Shown here: positions 8,112-17,241 of the stretch, piece by piece | Layout: each line of letters opens with the position of its first letter | Numbering within the stretch: the stretch's first letter is position 1 | Notes under the pieces: generated by a model | Seen by the model: only the letters and a program-made list of their open reading frames with translations | The model's database searches: none | What the model was told of the DNA's origin: nothing | Assembly: GCF_001718415.1 (NCBI RefSeq) | Contig: NZ_CP013377.1 | Coordinates: 434,001 to 498,000, forward strand | Reading direction: 5' to 3' | DNA length: 64,000 nt | From: Burkholderia pseudomultivorans | Lineage (GTDB): Bacteria > Pseudomonadota > Gammaproteobacteria > Burkholderiales > Burkholderiaceae | Made by a program: the position numbers and the translations under genes

Positions 8112-9455
8112 TTACGACAGCGCGGGGTCGGCCTGCCGCCGCGCGGCGCGGGCCGGCGCGCAGACGACTGCGACGGCGATGGCCGCGCCGATCATCGGCA
8201 GCAGGAACGCGAAATAGAGATGGGACACGGACCAGCCGCCATCGAGCAGCGCGCCGACCGTCAGCGGCGACAGGATCGCGCCGAGCCGTCCGATGCCGAC
8301 CGCGAGGCCGATGCCGGTCGTGCGGATCTGCGCGGGATAGGGCGTCGGCGACAGCGCGTACATCCCCGCCACGCACGCATTGATGATCGCGCCGAGGAAC
8401 ACCGCGACCGTCATCCCGACGCCGAGCGAGCCGGTGTTCGCGCCGAACACGACCAGCAGCGCACCGCCCGTCAGCAGCGTGGCGACCAATAGGTTGCGCA
8501 GGCCGAACCGGGCCGACAGCAGGCTGAACAGCGATGCGCCGGCAATGCCGCCGAGATTGAGCAGCACGCCGCCGGTCACGCCCTGCGACGCCGACAGCCC
8601 GGCCTGCACCAGCAGCTTCGGCGTCCAGCTGACGACGAAATAGAAGCTGCCCATCACCAGGAAGAACGCGATCCACAGCGCGATCGTCCGGCGCGCGAGC
8701 GGCCCGCGCAGCACGGCCGCGCGACCTGCATCGGGGCCGGCCGCGTCCGCCGCGGTCGCGGCCGCGGGCAGGGCGTCGAGCGGCGCGCGCTGCATCCGCG
8801 CGAGGATCCGGTTGATCTTCTGCAGCGCGTTCGCCGGACGGCGGACCAGCAGGAAGTCGAGCGACTCCGGCAGCAGCGCGAGCACCATCGGGATCGCCAT
8901 CAGCGTCAGCACGCCGCCGAACGCGAACACGCTGCGCCATCCCCACACGGACAGCAGGTAGCCGGCGATCACGCCGCCGACTGTCGCGCCGATCGCATAG
9001 CCGGCCGACTGCATGCCGATCGCGGCGCTGCGCCATTTGTTCGATGCGTATTCGCCGCTGATGACGGTCAGGCTGGCCAGCATGCCGCCGATGCCGAGCC
9101 CCGTATACGCGCGGGCGGCCGCCAGCTGCAGCGTGCCGTGGGTGGCCGAGCAGGCGAGCATCCCGGTCGAGATGACGACCAGGCAGAACAGGATGATCCG
9201 GCGCCGGCCGACCCGGTCGGCCAGCGGCGCGATCAGCACCGAGCCGAGGCCCATGCCGGCCAGCCCGGCGCTCAGCAGCATGCCGATTTCCTTGCCGCTC
9301 AACTGCCACTCGGCCGCGAGGCGCGGCGCGACGAACGCCATCGCGAGCACGTCGAAACCGTCGAGCATGTTCAGCACGACGCAGGCCGTGACGGCCAGCG
9401 TCTGGAATGCGCTCATCGGAGACGCATCGATCGTATTGCGGATAGGGACGCTCAC
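8112..9455 (-). CDS. Aromatic acid:H+ symporter, MFS (VanK/PcaK-like)
   Basis: This encodes 447 residues with about 12 membrane segments. The start used is a GTG; the conserved N-terminal 'IDASPMSAFQ' favours it over a later ATG. Members of the aromatic acid:H+ symporter family carry 'LDGFDV' in the first helix and 'ADRVGRRR' in the cytoplasmic loop after helix 2, and both are present ('NMLDGFDVLAMAF', 'LADRVGRRRII'). The acidic residue in helix 1 is required for transport in PcaK-type carriers. Its position between the second Rieske oxygenase and the porin suggests uptake of vanillate or a related methoxylated benzoate. Confidence 0.9.
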   Translation of the reverse strand: MSVPIRNTIDASPMSAFQTLAVTACVVLNMLDGFDVLAMAFVAPRLAAEWQLSGKEIGMLLSAGLAGMGLGSVLIAPLADRVGRRRIILFCLVVISTGMLACSATHGTLQLAAARAYTGLGIGGMLASLTVISGEYASNKWRSAAIGMQSAGYAIGATVGGVIAGYLLSVWGWRSVFAFGGVLTLMAIPMVLALLPESLDFLLVRRPANALQKINRILARMQRAPLDALPAAATAADAAGPDAGRAAVLRGPLARRTIALWIAFFLVMGSFYFVVSWTPKLLVQAGLSASQGVTGGVLLNLGGIAGASLFSLLSARFGLRNLLVATLLTGGALLVVFGANTGSLGVGMTVAVFLGAIINACVAGMYALSPTPYPAQIRTTGIGLAVGIGRLGAILSPLTVGALLDGGWSVSHLYFAFLLPMIGAAIAVAVVCAPARAARRQADPALS

Positions 9456-9609
9456 GTCTAAGACCCCTGCAAGAATAGTATGACTAATTGATTGGAGCCG
9501 GCCGAAGCCGGGGGAGTCGAGCGGGTGACTGCGATTCGGATTGCGTGGGGCGAGCGGGGCGCGTTCGGTCTCCGGTCGCGTTCCCCGATCGTTTGCGGGT
9601 GCCGGGCGT

Positions 9610-10674
9610 CTAGGCGGCGTGCGCAGGCTGCAGCAGCAGACGCTCGATTACGCGCCGCGCGCGGTTCGGGCCCGCATCGACGTGAATGTCGATCTGCCGG
9701 CGGTCGGGAAACCGCAGCTGATTGCGGTACTGCGCTTCGATCACGGTCTTGTCCTCGTCGAAGGTGGCCGCGGATTGCTCGATGACCGTTTGCGCGACGC
9801 GCTCGACGTCGGTTTGCGGATTGGTCGCGATCGTCCAGAAGTAGTGCGTCGTGGTGGCCGTCTCGGGCGTGATGCCGTGGAAGCCGCGCATATGGAAGCC
9901 GCCGCGCGACGGATCGCCGAGGTCGCCGGTGCCGGCGTCCATCGCGCCGGTCCAGATCCGGATATGCGACACGTGGAATTCGATTTCCTGCCATCGATCG
10001 ACGCGGCCCGCGAACGGCCACGCAGCCGTGTAGGTCGGCGGCGGATCCGAATCGGGCATCCGGCGCACCAGCTTCACCGTGTCGCCTTCGCTGCTGACGC
10101 GCGTTTCCGCGCCCATGTGCAGCGCGGCGTTGCCGCCGATGGTTTTCAGGTGGACGTAGCCGAGATGGCTCAGGTCCATCAGGTTGTCGTGAATCAGCTG
10201 GTACGGCGCGTCGTAGTGGTAGTTGCCGCCGCCGAACCGGTAGCGCGGATCCGAGTGGAACGAATAGGACGGCGGCGCGCAGGTCGGCTCGCGGTTGGCG
10301 GCGTCGCCGATCCAGATCCATACGATCGCGTCCCGCTCCTGGACCGGATACGACGAGACGCATGCGCTGGCCGGGATCCGCTCCTGCCCGGGAATCTCGA
10401 TGCAGGTTCCGGCGCGGTCGAACAGCAGCCCGTGATAGCCGCAGCGCAGGCCGCGCGATTCGAGCGAGCCGCACGACAGCGGCAGCGACTTGTGGCAGCA
10501 GCGATCCTCCAGTGCGCCGACTTCGCCCGACGGTAGCCGGAACAGCACGACCGGGCGGCCGAGCAGCGTGCGGGCAAGCGGGCGGTCGGTCAGTTCGGAC
10601 GCGAGCGCGGCGACCCACCATCGGTTGGCGGGAAAGATAGGATCGCTTATTTCTTGCGATGTGCGAGGTGCCAT
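9610..10674 (-). CDS. Second VanA-like Rieske non-haem iron oxygenase
   Basis: This encodes 354 residues from the ATG with a GGAGA ribosome-binding sequence. The Rieske cluster motif is C-x-H ('RCCHKS') then CGYH, about 17 residues apart. The mononuclear iron site follows the VanA form 'DNLMDLSHLGYVH', with the facial Asp/His/His set expected from this stretch and a later acidic residue. The C-terminal half matches the VanA_C type ('HGITPETATTTHYFW'). It is clearly a paralogue of the VanA at 11693-12772 but quite diverged, so it probably demethylates or hydroxylates a different aromatic and shares the VanB reductase encoded 56 bp upstream. The substrate is unknown. Confidence 0.9.
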   Translation of the reverse strand: MAPRTSQEISDPIFPANRWWVAALASELTDRPLARTLLGRPVVLFRLPSGEVGALEDRCCHKSLPLSCGSLESRGLRCGYHGLLFDRAGTCIEIPGQERIPASACVSSYPVQERDAIVWIWIGDAANREPTCAPPSYSFHSDPRYRFGGGNYHYDAPYQLIHDNLMDLSHLGYVHLKTIGGNAALHMGAETRVSSEGDTVKLVRRMPDSDPPPTYTAAWPFAGRVDRWQEIEFHVSHIRIWTGAMDAGTGDLGDPSRGGFHMRGFHGITPETATTTHYFWTIATNPQTDVERVAQTVIEQSAATFDEDKTVIEAQYRNQLRFPDRRQIDIHVDAGPNRARRVIERLLLQPAHAA

Positions 10675-10730
10675 CGATTGTCTCCAGTATCGTATTGCCG
10701 CCGCGCGCGGCGCGCCGCGCGGGCCGTCTT

Positions 10731-11696
10731 CTACAGATCGAGTACCAGCATCGCGGTACGCGAACGGGAGCAGCACGGCAGGAACTGGTCGCCGGCTGCT
10801 TTCTCGTCGTCCGTCAGGTACGAATCGCGATGCTCGGGCTCGCCGTCGAGCACGCGCGTCAGGCAGGTACCGCATACGCCCTGCTCGCACGAAGTCAGCA
10901 CGTCGACGCCATTGGCCGCGAGCGCAGCGACGACCGTGCATTCGGCCGGCACGTCGATCACCCGGCCGCTGCTCGCGATCCGGACCTGGAACGGACGGTC
11001 GGCAGCGGACGTTTCCACCACACCGCTGAAGAACTCGTAGTGCAGCCGTTCTTCGGCCCAGTTGCGCGCGCGCGCTTCGTTCAGCACCGCGTCCATGAAG
11101 CCGCGCGGCCCGCACACGTAGAGATGCGTGCCTGCCGGCGCCGCCGCGAGCACCGCGGCGAGATCGAATCGTTGCGCGGACTCGCCGTCGTCGACATGCA
11201 GGCGCACCCGGTCGCGAAACGCGGACGCGGCGATCCGTTCGACGAAGGCCATGCGCTCGGTCGAACGCGCGCAGTAATGCATCGCGAACGGTTCGCCCGA
11301 CGACGACAGCCGTTCCGCCATGCTGAGTATCGGCGTGACGCCGATCCCGCCGGCGAGCAGCAGGTGGTGCGCCGCGCCGGTCGCAAGCGGAAAGTGGTTG
11401 CGCGGCGCGCTGATCCGCACGGTATCGCCTGGCCGGACCGCGTCGTGGATCGCGCGCGAGCCGCCGCGACCTTCGGCGTCGCGCAGCACGGCGATCTGAT
11501 AGCGGTCGGCCTGCGCGGGATGGTTGCACAGCGAATACTGGCGCACGAGCCCGCCCGGCAGATGGACGTCGATATGGGCGCCCGCCGTGAAGCCCGGCAG
11601 CGGCGAGCCGTCGTCGCTGACGAATTCGAATCCGCAGATGTCGCGGGCTTCCTGCCACTTGCGGGCCACCTTGACGGTCAGCGAGGCATCGCTCAT
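10731..11696 (-). CDS. vanB: Vanillate O-demethylase reductase VanB
   Basis: This encodes 321 residues with the phthalate dioxygenase reductase layout: FMN-binding barrel with 'RQYSLCNHP' (about 50-60), NAD-binding domain with 'LLLAGGIGVTPILSMAERL' (about 110-130), and a C-terminal plant-type 2Fe-2S ferredoxin domain with 'CEQGVCGTC' and a final Cys in 'FLPCCSRS'. It carries electrons from NADH to the Rieske oxygenase that removes the methoxy carbon of vanillate. The ATG overlaps the vanA stop by 4 bp (ATGA), so stoichiometric coupled translation with VanA is expected. Confidence 0.95.
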   Translation of the reverse strand: MSDASLTVKVARKWQEARDICGFEFVSDDGSPLPGFTAGAHIDVHLPGGLVRQYSLCNHPAQADRYQIAVLRDAEGRGGSRAIHDAVRPGDTVRISAPRNHFPLATGAAHHLLLAGGIGVTPILSMAERLSSSGEPFAMHYCARSTERMAFVERIAASAFRDRVRLHVDDGESAQRFDLAAVLAAAPAGTHLYVCGPRGFMDAVLNEARARNWAEERLHYEFFSGVVETSAADRPFQVRIASSGRVIDVPAECTVVAALAANGVDVLTSCEQGVCGTCLTRVLDGEPEHRDSYLTDDEKAAGDQFLPCCSRSRTAMLVLDL

Positions 11697-12772
11697 GACG
11701 CCTCCGTCGCACGGGCAACCGGAATGACGGGGCGCTGCGGGGCCGCCGCGCGTTCCTCGGCGAGCAGCCGCTCGATCACCTTGCGCGACAGCACGCCGCC
11801 GGCGTCGATGTTGAGCTTCAGCAGATTACGATCCGGCCACGCTTCGAGGTTGCGCTGCTGGCGCTCGAGCATCTCGAGATCCTCGGCGAAGATCTTGCCC
11901 TGGCCTTCGCGGATCGTGTCGGTCAGTGCGGCATCCTCGGGCCGGAAGTTGCGCGCCATGCCCCAGAAATACCAGATCGACGTTTCCGTTTCGGGCGTGA
12001 TGAAGTCGACGACGATCGACGACGCCTTCACGTCAGCGGACGCCGCATGGCCGCCGTGGCCCGCATGCGCGACGCCGACCTCGATCATCACGTGGCTCGG
12101 CGGCGAGAAGCGGCAGATCTGCCAGCGATCGACCGGCACGTCGTCGGCGAGCCCGTTGCCGCGCAGCGCCATCTGCCAGAACGGCGGCGGCATCACGTTT
12201 TCCATGAAGCGGCTCGTGACGACCTCGTCGCCTTCGCAGACGGTGCGCGGCGCCGCCTCGTCGATCTCGCGCTGGCCGATGCTGCTCGCATGCACGTAGG
12301 TCTCGTGCGTGAGATCCATCAGGTTGTCGATCATCAGGCGGTAGTCGCAGCGGATGTGATAGAGGCCGCCGCCGTGCGCCCACGCGGGATCGTCCGCCCA
12401 CGGCAGGTGGTGCAGCTTGGCCGGATCCGCGCGGGTCGCGTCGCCCGGCCACACCCAGATGAACCCGTACCGCTCGATCGCGGGAAAGCTGCGGATCGCC
12501 GGAAAGCCGCCCACGCGCTGGCCCGGCATGCCGGTCGTCTTGCCGTCGCAGCCCATCTCGAGCCCGTGATAGCCGCACACGAGCGTGCCGTCGCGCACGA
12601 AGCCCAACGACAGCGGTGCGCCGCGATGCGGGCAGAAATCCTCGAGTGCGGCGACGCTGCCGTCCGCCGTGCGGTAGAACACCATCGATTCGCCGCAGAT
12701 CTTGCGCCCGAGCAACTTCCCGTCGATTTCGTCGGGCGTGCAGGCCACGTACCACGCATTCTTCAGAAACAC
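11693..12772 (-). CDS. vanA: Vanillate O-demethylase oxygenase VanA
   Basis: This encodes 359 residues, the usual length. It opens with 'MFLKNAWYVACTPDEI', has the Rieske motif 'CPHRGAPLS...CGYHGLEMGCDGKT', then 'MPGQRV', and the iron site 'CDYRLMIDNLMDLTHETYVHASSIGQ'; the C-terminal part includes 'WQICRFSPPSHVMIEVGVAHAG' and 'TSIWYFWGMARNF'. These match Pseudomonas VanA almost block for block. The enzyme converts vanillate to protocatechuate plus formaldehyde in the cytoplasm. It is the first gene of a leftward cluster (vanA, vanB, second oxygenase, transporter, porin) and lies 51 bp from a perfect palindrome, so its promoter is probably regulated by the divergent MarR protein. Confidence 0.97.
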   Translation of the reverse strand: MFLKNAWYVACTPDEIDGKLLGRKICGESMVFYRTADGSVAALEDFCPHRGAPLSLGFVRDGTLVCGYHGLEMGCDGKTTGMPGQRVGGFPAIRSFPAIERYGFIWVWPGDATRADPAKLHHLPWADDPAWAHGGGLYHIRCDYRLMIDNLMDLTHETYVHASSIGQREIDEAAPRTVCEGDEVVTSRFMENVMPPPFWQMALRGNGLADDVPVDRWQICRFSPPSHVMIEVGVAHAGHGGHAASADVKASSIVVDFITPETETSIWYFWGMARNFRPEDAALTDTIREGQGKIFAEDLEMLERQQRNLEAWPDRNLLKLNIDAGGVLSRKVIERLLAEERAAAPQRPVIPVARATEAS

Positions 12773-12823
12773 GTCGTCATCTCCTCCGGATCGGGGCCGG
12801 CAAATGCCGGCGCCTCATCATTC

Positions 12824-12850
12824 CGTACACTGAATGAGATTCAGTGTACG
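12824..12850. promoter_or_regulatory. 27-bp perfect palindrome, candidate MarR operator
   Basis: CGTACACTGAAT and its exact reverse complement ATTCAGTGTACG flank a 3-bp GAG centre. The element is the only strong dyad in the 195-bp divergent region between vanA and the MarR gene. Perfect arms of this length fit a MarR-family homodimer site. It sits 51 bp from the vanA start and 117 bp from the regulator start, so one bound dimer could control both promoters. Confidence 0.8.
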
Positions 12851-12967
12851 CATTGAGCGGGCATCGGACAAGGCGAGCGGTATACTGGTTTTCCCGAAAA
12901 TCGGCGTAAACGCGCGCCACCCCGGCGACGCATGCGTCCGACGTTCGCCGTTGCAACTTGTTCATCC

Positions 12968-13453
12968 ATGGAAAAAACACACGCTGCCGAAACCCCGACG
13001 TTCGGACTCGACCTATACGACGAGCCAGGCCATCTGATTCGTCGCGCGCACCAGATCGCCGTGGCGATGTTTCACGAAAAGCTGGGGCGCGAAGTGACGC
13101 CGGTGCAGTACGCGGTGCTGCGCATGCTGCTCGAATGCCCGGGGCTGGATCAGGTGACGCTCGCGCAGCGCGTCGCGCTCGACACGTCGACGACCGCCGA
13201 CCTGGCGGTGCGGCTCGAGGCGAAAGGCTTGATCGTGCGGGAGGTGCTGCCGCGCCGGCAGCGCCGCCTGCTGCTGACGCCGGCGGGCGAAGCGCTGCTC
13301 ACGCGGCTGATTCCGTCGGTCAAGGAACTGCGCGCCGGGCTGTTCGAAGGCATGGGAGAGGACGATGCGGAGGACCTGATCCGCCTGCTGCGCAAGTTCG
13401 TCCATCTGAACAACGAGCAGAGCCGCGCGCCGCTGCGCGTCGGCGACGAATGA
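12968..13453 (+). CDS. MarR-family regulator of the van cluster
   Basis: This encodes 161 residues from ATG 12968; an ATG 36 nt earlier is possible but would add an uncharacteristic leader. The body is a MarR winged helix: 'GREVTPVQYAVLRML', recognition region 'TLAQRVALDTSTTADLAVRLEAKGLI', and wing 'PRRQRRLLLTPAGEALL'. Such proteins are dimeric repressors released by phenolic ligands. Divergent placement from vanA with a palindrome between them makes it the likely local regulator. Vanillate operons described in Pseudomonas and Acinetobacter use GntR-type VanR and in Corynebacterium a PadR type, so a MarR regulator is a variation. Vanillate or another phenolic acid as inducer is inference. Confidence 0.92.
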   Translation: MEKTHAAETPTFGLDLYDEPGHLIRRAHQIAVAMFHEKLGREVTPVQYAVLRMLLECPGLDQVTLAQRVALDTSTTADLAVRLEAKGLIVREVLPRRQRRLLLTPAGEALLTRLIPSVKELRAGLFEGMGEDDAEDLIRLLRKFVHLNNEQSRAPLRVGDE

Positions 13454-13492
13454 CGGCTTGCGGGCAGGCTGCCCGCCGCGCCGGCTCGCGCG

Positions 13493-14206
13493 TCAGCGCG
13501 AGCCTTCCAGCCGCCGCGCGGCTTCCATCACCTCGTTCCTGAAGCGCACCAGCGCCGCCTGTTCCGGCGCGGGCGGCTGCACGGCCGCCCACAGCATGTC
13601 GATCAGCTGCGCGGCCGTGGCTTCCGTGTCGAGCTTGCGGCGGCCGAGGATCGCATCCCACAGCACATGCTCGACCGGTCCGAACACCATCGAGCGCAGC
13701 AGGCTCAGCGGCATGTCCGTGCGCACCTGCCCGGCCGCCTGCCCGCGCGCGAGCACGTCCATCAGCGGCGCCGTGTAGCGCCGCTGCAGCGCGGTCAGCT
13801 CGTCGCTCAGCGCATGCTGCTTTGCGCGGCCCTCCGACAGCACCAGCGCGCACAGCCCGGTGCCGCTGACCAGCATCAGCCGCAGGTGCGTGCGCACGAC
13901 GAACGCGAACTGCTGGCGGACGGGCGCGTCGAGCGGCATCCCGTCCTCGAAAGCCGTGATGTTTTCGTCATACCAGTCCGCGATCACGCGCGCGCACAGC
14001 TCGCGCTTGCCGCGGAAATAACTGAACACGGTCGCCTCGGACACGCCGACGCGCTGCGCGATCTCCGCGGTCGTCGCGGATTCGTAGCCTTTTTCGGCGA
14101 AGACTTCGCGCCCGGCGCGCAGGATGTCCTGCACGCGCTGCAGGGACTTGCGGCCGGCGGGCGCGCGCGAGGCGTCGGCGCGGTCGGCTTTGGCGGTGGC
14201 GGTCAT
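13493..14206 (-). CDS. liuQ: TetR-family regulator, probably LiuQ
   Basis: This encodes 237 residues with an N-terminal TetR helix-turn-helix at about 25-70 ('[43 protein letters not shown]') and a helical ligand-binding half. It is divergent from liuABCD across a 195-bp gap that holds two related 13-bp dyads. In betaproteobacteria, comparative genomics assigned control of leucine/isovalerate genes to a TetR protein named LiuQ alongside the MerR-type LiuR; position supports that name here. The effector is probably an acyl-CoA of the pathway, which is inference. It converges with the MarR gene with a 39-bp gap. Confidence 0.82.
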   Translation of the reverse strand: MTATAKADRADASRAPAGRKSLQRVQDILRAGREVFAEKGYESATTAEIAQRVGVSEATVFSYFRGKRELCARVIADWYDENITAFEDGMPLDAPVRQQFAFVVRTHLRLMLVSGTGLCALVLSEGRAKQHALSDELTALQRRYTAPLMDVLARGQAAGQVRTDMPLSLLRSMVFGPVEHVLWDAILGRRKLDTEATAAQLIDMLWAAVQPPAPEQAALVRFRNEVMEAARRLEGSR

Positions 14207-14244
14207 GGTGTCGGCAGGAGGCGGCAGCGATTCGGAAACAGATC

Positions 14245-14257
14245 TGAGTATTACTCA
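14245..14257. promoter_or_regulatory. TetR operator candidate, regulator side
   Basis: TGAGTA-T-TACTCA is a perfect 6-bp dyad 38 bp upstream of the TetR start codon, suiting autoregulation. It shares its outer TGAG...CTCA frame and 13-bp length with the element at 14347. Confidence 0.6.
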
Positions 14258-14346
14258 AAAAAGTCATTGACGCCAGCCCGGGCGGCGCGCGACACTACGC
14301 AAAATTTCCGCAGTATTGGTCAACAAATCGGCGCATCAACCGGTTT

Positions 14347-14359
14347 TGAGCAAAACTCA
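14347..14359. promoter_or_regulatory. TetR operator candidate, liuA side
   Basis: TGAGCAAAACTCA repeats the architecture of the dyad at 14245 with an imperfect centre, 42 bp upstream of the liuA start. Two matching sites, one at each promoter of a divergent regulator/operon pair, are good evidence for a shared operator. Confidence 0.55.
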
Positions 14360-14401
14360 GAAATCGGTGCGCGCAACGCACTTTCTGGAGACGGAGGAGA
14401 C

Positions 14402-15583
14402 ATGAGCAACCTGCCCGGCGTGCAATTCATGCTCGGTGAAGACATCGAGATGCTGCGCGACGCCGTCGCGAACTTCGCGGCGAAAGAAATCGCGCCGCGC
14501 GCGGCGGAGGTCGATCGCACCGACCAGTTCCCGATGGATCTGTGGCGCAAGTTCGGCGAGCTGGGCGTGCTCGGGATGACCGTCGGCGAGGAATACGGCG
14601 GCGCGAACATGGGCTACGCCGCGCACATGGTCGCGATGGAGGAGATCTCGCGCGCGTCCGCGTCGATCGGCCTGTCGTACGGCGCGCACTCGAACCTGTG
14701 CGTGAACCAGATCCACCGCAACGGCACCGCCGCGCAGAAGCAGAAGTACCTGCCGAAGCTCGTGTCGGGCGAACACATCGGCGCGCTCGCGATGAGCGAG
14801 CCGAACGCGGGTTCCGACGTCGTCAGCATGAAGCTGCGCGCGGACAAGCGCGGCGACCGCTACGTGCTGAACGGCACGAAGATGTGGATCACCAACGGCC
14901 CCGACTGCGACACGCTCGTCGTCTACGCGAAGACGGACGTCGACGCCGGCCCGCGCGGCATCACCGCGTTCATCGTCGAGAAGGGCATGAAGGGCTTCTC
15001 GGTTGCGCAGAAGCTCGACAAGCTCGGCATGCGCGGCTCGCACACGGGCGAGCTGGTGTTCCAGGACGTCGAGGTGCCCGAAGAGAACATCCTCGGCCAG
15101 CTCAACGGCGGCGTGAAGGTGCTGATGAGCGGCCTCGACTACGAGCGCGCGGTGCTGTCGGGCGGCCCGACGGGCATCATGGCCGCGTGTCTCGACGCGG
15201 TGGTCCCGTACATCCACGACCGCAAGCAGTTCGGCCAGTCGATCGGCGAGTTCCAGCTGATCCAGGGCAAGGTCGCCGACATGTACACGACGTTCCAGGC
15301 GTGCCGCGCGTATCTCTACGCGGTCGGCCGCCATCTCGACTCCGCGGGCAGCGACCACATCCGCCAGGTGCGCAAGGACTGCGCGGGCGTGATCCTCTAC
15401 ACGGCCGAGAAGGCGACGTGGATGGCCGGCGAGGCGATCCAGATCCTCGGCGGCAACGGCTACATCAACGAATACCCGGTCGGCCGGCTGTGGCGCGATG
15501 CGAAGCTGTACGAGATCGGCGCCGGCACGAGCGAGATCCGCCGGATGCTGATCGGCCGCGAGCTGTTCGCGGAAACGATGTAA
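14402..15583 (+). CDS. liuA: Isovaleryl-CoA dehydrogenase
   Basis: This encodes 393 residues from an ATG with an ideal GGAGGAGA ribosome-binding sequence; the open frame extends far upstream but that part is the shadow of the TetR gene. It is an acyl-CoA dehydrogenase with the FAD-binding '[17 protein letters not shown]' and '[19 protein letters not shown]', '[19 protein letters not shown]', and the C-terminal '[35 protein letters not shown]'. 'GLDYERAV' carries the catalytic glutamate position used by isovaleryl-CoA enzymes rather than the usual C-terminal one. It oxidises isovaleryl-CoA to 3-methylcrotonyl-CoA, feeding the carboxylase encoded next. Confidence 0.95.
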   Translation: MSNLPGVQFMLGEDIEMLRDAVANFAAKEIAPRAAEVDRTDQFPMDLWRKFGELGVLGMTVGEEYGGANMGYAAHMVAMEEISRASASIGLSYGAHSNLCVNQIHRNGTAAQKQKYLPKLVSGEHIGALAMSEPNAGSDVVSMKLRADKRGDRYVLNGTKMWITNGPDCDTLVVYAKTDVDAGPRGITAFIVEKGMKGFSVAQKLDKLGMRGSHTGELVFQDVEVPEENILGQLNGGVKVLMSGLDYERAVLSGGPTGIMAACLDAVVPYIHDRKQFGQSIGEFQLIQGKVADMYTTFQACRAYLYAVGRHLDSAGSDHIRQVRKDCAGVILYTAEKATWMAGEAIQILGGNGYINEYPVGRLWRDAKLYEIGAGTSEIRRMLIGRELFAETM

Positions 15584-15614
15584 CGCCCCACGTCACGCGA
15601 ACGGAGCCCCGTCG

Positions 15615-17222
15615 ATGCCGATCATCGAATCCAAACTGAATCCGCGCTCGGAAGAATTCCGCGCGAACGCCGCGGCGCTCGAGGCGGTCGTCGCCGACCT
15701 GCGCGCGAAGATCGAACAGCTGGCGCAGGGCGGCGGCCCGGCCGCGCGCGACAAGCACCTGTCGCGCGGCAAGCTGCTGCCGCGCGACCGGATCGCGCAA
15801 CTGCTCGATCCCGGCGCGCCGTTCCTCGAACTCTCGCAGCTCGCGGCGAACGGCATGTACAACGACGATGCGCCGGGCGCGGGCGTGATCACCGGCATCG
15901 GCCGAATCGCGGGCCGCGAATGCGTGATCGTCTGCAACGACGCGACGGTCAAGGGCGGCACCTACTACCCGATGACGGTGAAGAAGCACGTGCGCGCGCA
16001 GGAGATCGCCGCGGAGAACCGGCTGCCGTGCGTGTACCTCGTCGATTCGGGCGGCGCGAACCTGCCGAACCAGGACGACGTGTTTCCCGATCGCGACCAC
16101 TTCGGCCGCATCTTCTACAACCAGGCCACGATGTCGGCGGCCGGCATCGCGCAGATCGCGGTCGTGATGGGCTCGTGCACGGCGGGCGGCGCGTATGTGC
16201 CGGCGATGAGCGACGAGTCGATCATCGTGAAGAACCAGGGCACGATTTTCCTCGGCGGGCCGCCGCTCGTGAAGGCCGCGACCGGCGAGGAAGTGAGCGC
16301 CGAGGATCTCGGCGGCGGCGACGTGCATACGCGCCTGTCGGGCGTGGCCGATCATCTCGCGCAGAACGACGCGCATGCGCTGTCGATCGCGCGCAGCATC
16401 GTCGGTCATCTCGCGCCGAAGATCGCCTCGCCGGTGTCGCTGCGCGAGCCGAAGCCGCCGCGCTACGACGCGAAGAGCCTGTACGGCGTGATTCCGGTCG
16501 ACACGCGCAAGCCGTTCGACGTGCGCGAGGTGATCGCGCGCATCGTCGACGATTCGGAGTTCGACGAATTCAAGGCGCGCTTCGGCACGACGCTCGTCAC
16601 GGGCTTCGCGCATATCTGGGGGCATCCGGTCGGGATCGTCGCGAACAACGGCATCCTGTTTTCCGAATCGGCGGTGAAGGGCGCGCATTTCATCGAGCTG
16701 TGCTGCCAGCGCAAGATTCCGCTCGTGTTCCTGCAGAACATCACCGGCTTCATGGTCGGCCGCAAGTACGAGAACGAAGGCATCGCGCGCCACGGCGCGA
16801 AGATGGTGACGGCCGTGTCGAACGCGAAGGTGCCGAAGTTCACGGTGATCATCGGCGGCTCGTTCGGCGCGGGCAACTACGGGATGTGCGGTCGCGCATT
16901 CGGGCCGCGCTTCCTGTGGATGTGGCCGAACGCGCGTATCTCGGTGATGGGCGGCGAGCAGGCCGCGTCGGTGCTCGCGACCGTGCGGCGCGACGGCATC
17001 GAGGCGAAGGGCGGCGCGTGGTCCGCCGACGAGGAAGAAGCGTTCAAGCAGCCGATTCGCGACCAGTACGAACGCCAGGGTCATCCGTACTATGCGAGCG
17101 CGCGGCTGTGGGACGACGGCGTGATCGATCCCGCGCAGACGCGCGACGTGCTCGGCCTCGGGCTGGCCGCGTCGATGAACGCGCCGATCGAGGACACGCG
17201 CTTCGGCGTGTTCCGCATGTAA
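15615..17222 (+). CDS. liuB: Methylcrotonyl-CoA carboxylase, carboxyltransferase (beta) subunit
   Basis: This encodes 535 residues, the usual MCC-beta length, with both crotonase-like halves of acyl-CoA carboxyltransferases. N-domain landmarks are '[23 protein letters not shown]', '[22 protein letters not shown]' and '[20 protein letters not shown]'; the latter block is diagnostic for methylcrotonyl- over propionyl-CoA carboxylase. C-domain landmarks are '[19 protein letters not shown]', '[19 protein letters not shown]' and '[16 protein letters not shown]'. It carboxylates 3-methylcrotonyl-CoA to 3-methylglutaconyl-CoA with the biotin subunit LiuD. The start is 31 bp after the liuA stop, within one operon. 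Confidence 0.96.
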   Translation: MPIIESKLNPRSEEFRANAAALEAVVADLRAKIEQLAQGGGPAARDKHLSRGKLLPRDRIAQLLDPGAPFLELSQLAANGMYNDDAPGAGVITGIGRIAGRECVIVCNDATVKGGTYYPMTVKKHVRAQEIAAENRLPCVYLVDSGGANLPNQDDVFPDRDHFGRIFYNQATMSAAGIAQIAVVMGSCTAGGAYVPAMSDESIIVKNQGTIFLGGPPLVKAATGEEVSAEDLGGGDVHTRLSGVADHLAQNDAHALSIARSIVGHLAPKIASPVSLREPKPPRYDAKSLYGVIPVDTRKPFDVREVIARIVDDSEFDEFKARFGTTLVTGFAHIWGHPVGIVANNGILFSESAVKGAHFIELCCQRKIPLVFLQNITGFMVGRKYENEGIARHGAKMVTAVSNAKVPKFTVIIGGSFGAGNYGMCGRAFGPRFLWMWPNARISVMGGEQAASVLATVRRDGIEAKGGAWSADEEEAFKQPIRDQYERQGHPYYASARLWDDGVIDPAQTRDVLGLGLAASMNAPIEDTRFGVFRM

Positions 17223-17241
17223 CGGCAGGGAGGGCTGAACC

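Noticed and set aside
10659..12299. Long plus-strand frame over vanB and vanA
   Set aside because: It overlaps two clearly identified enzymes on the other strand and has no recognisable domains.
12932..12967. Upstream ATG for the MarR gene
   Set aside because: It would add 12 residues without family support; the start at 12968 fits better, though this cannot be settled from sequence.
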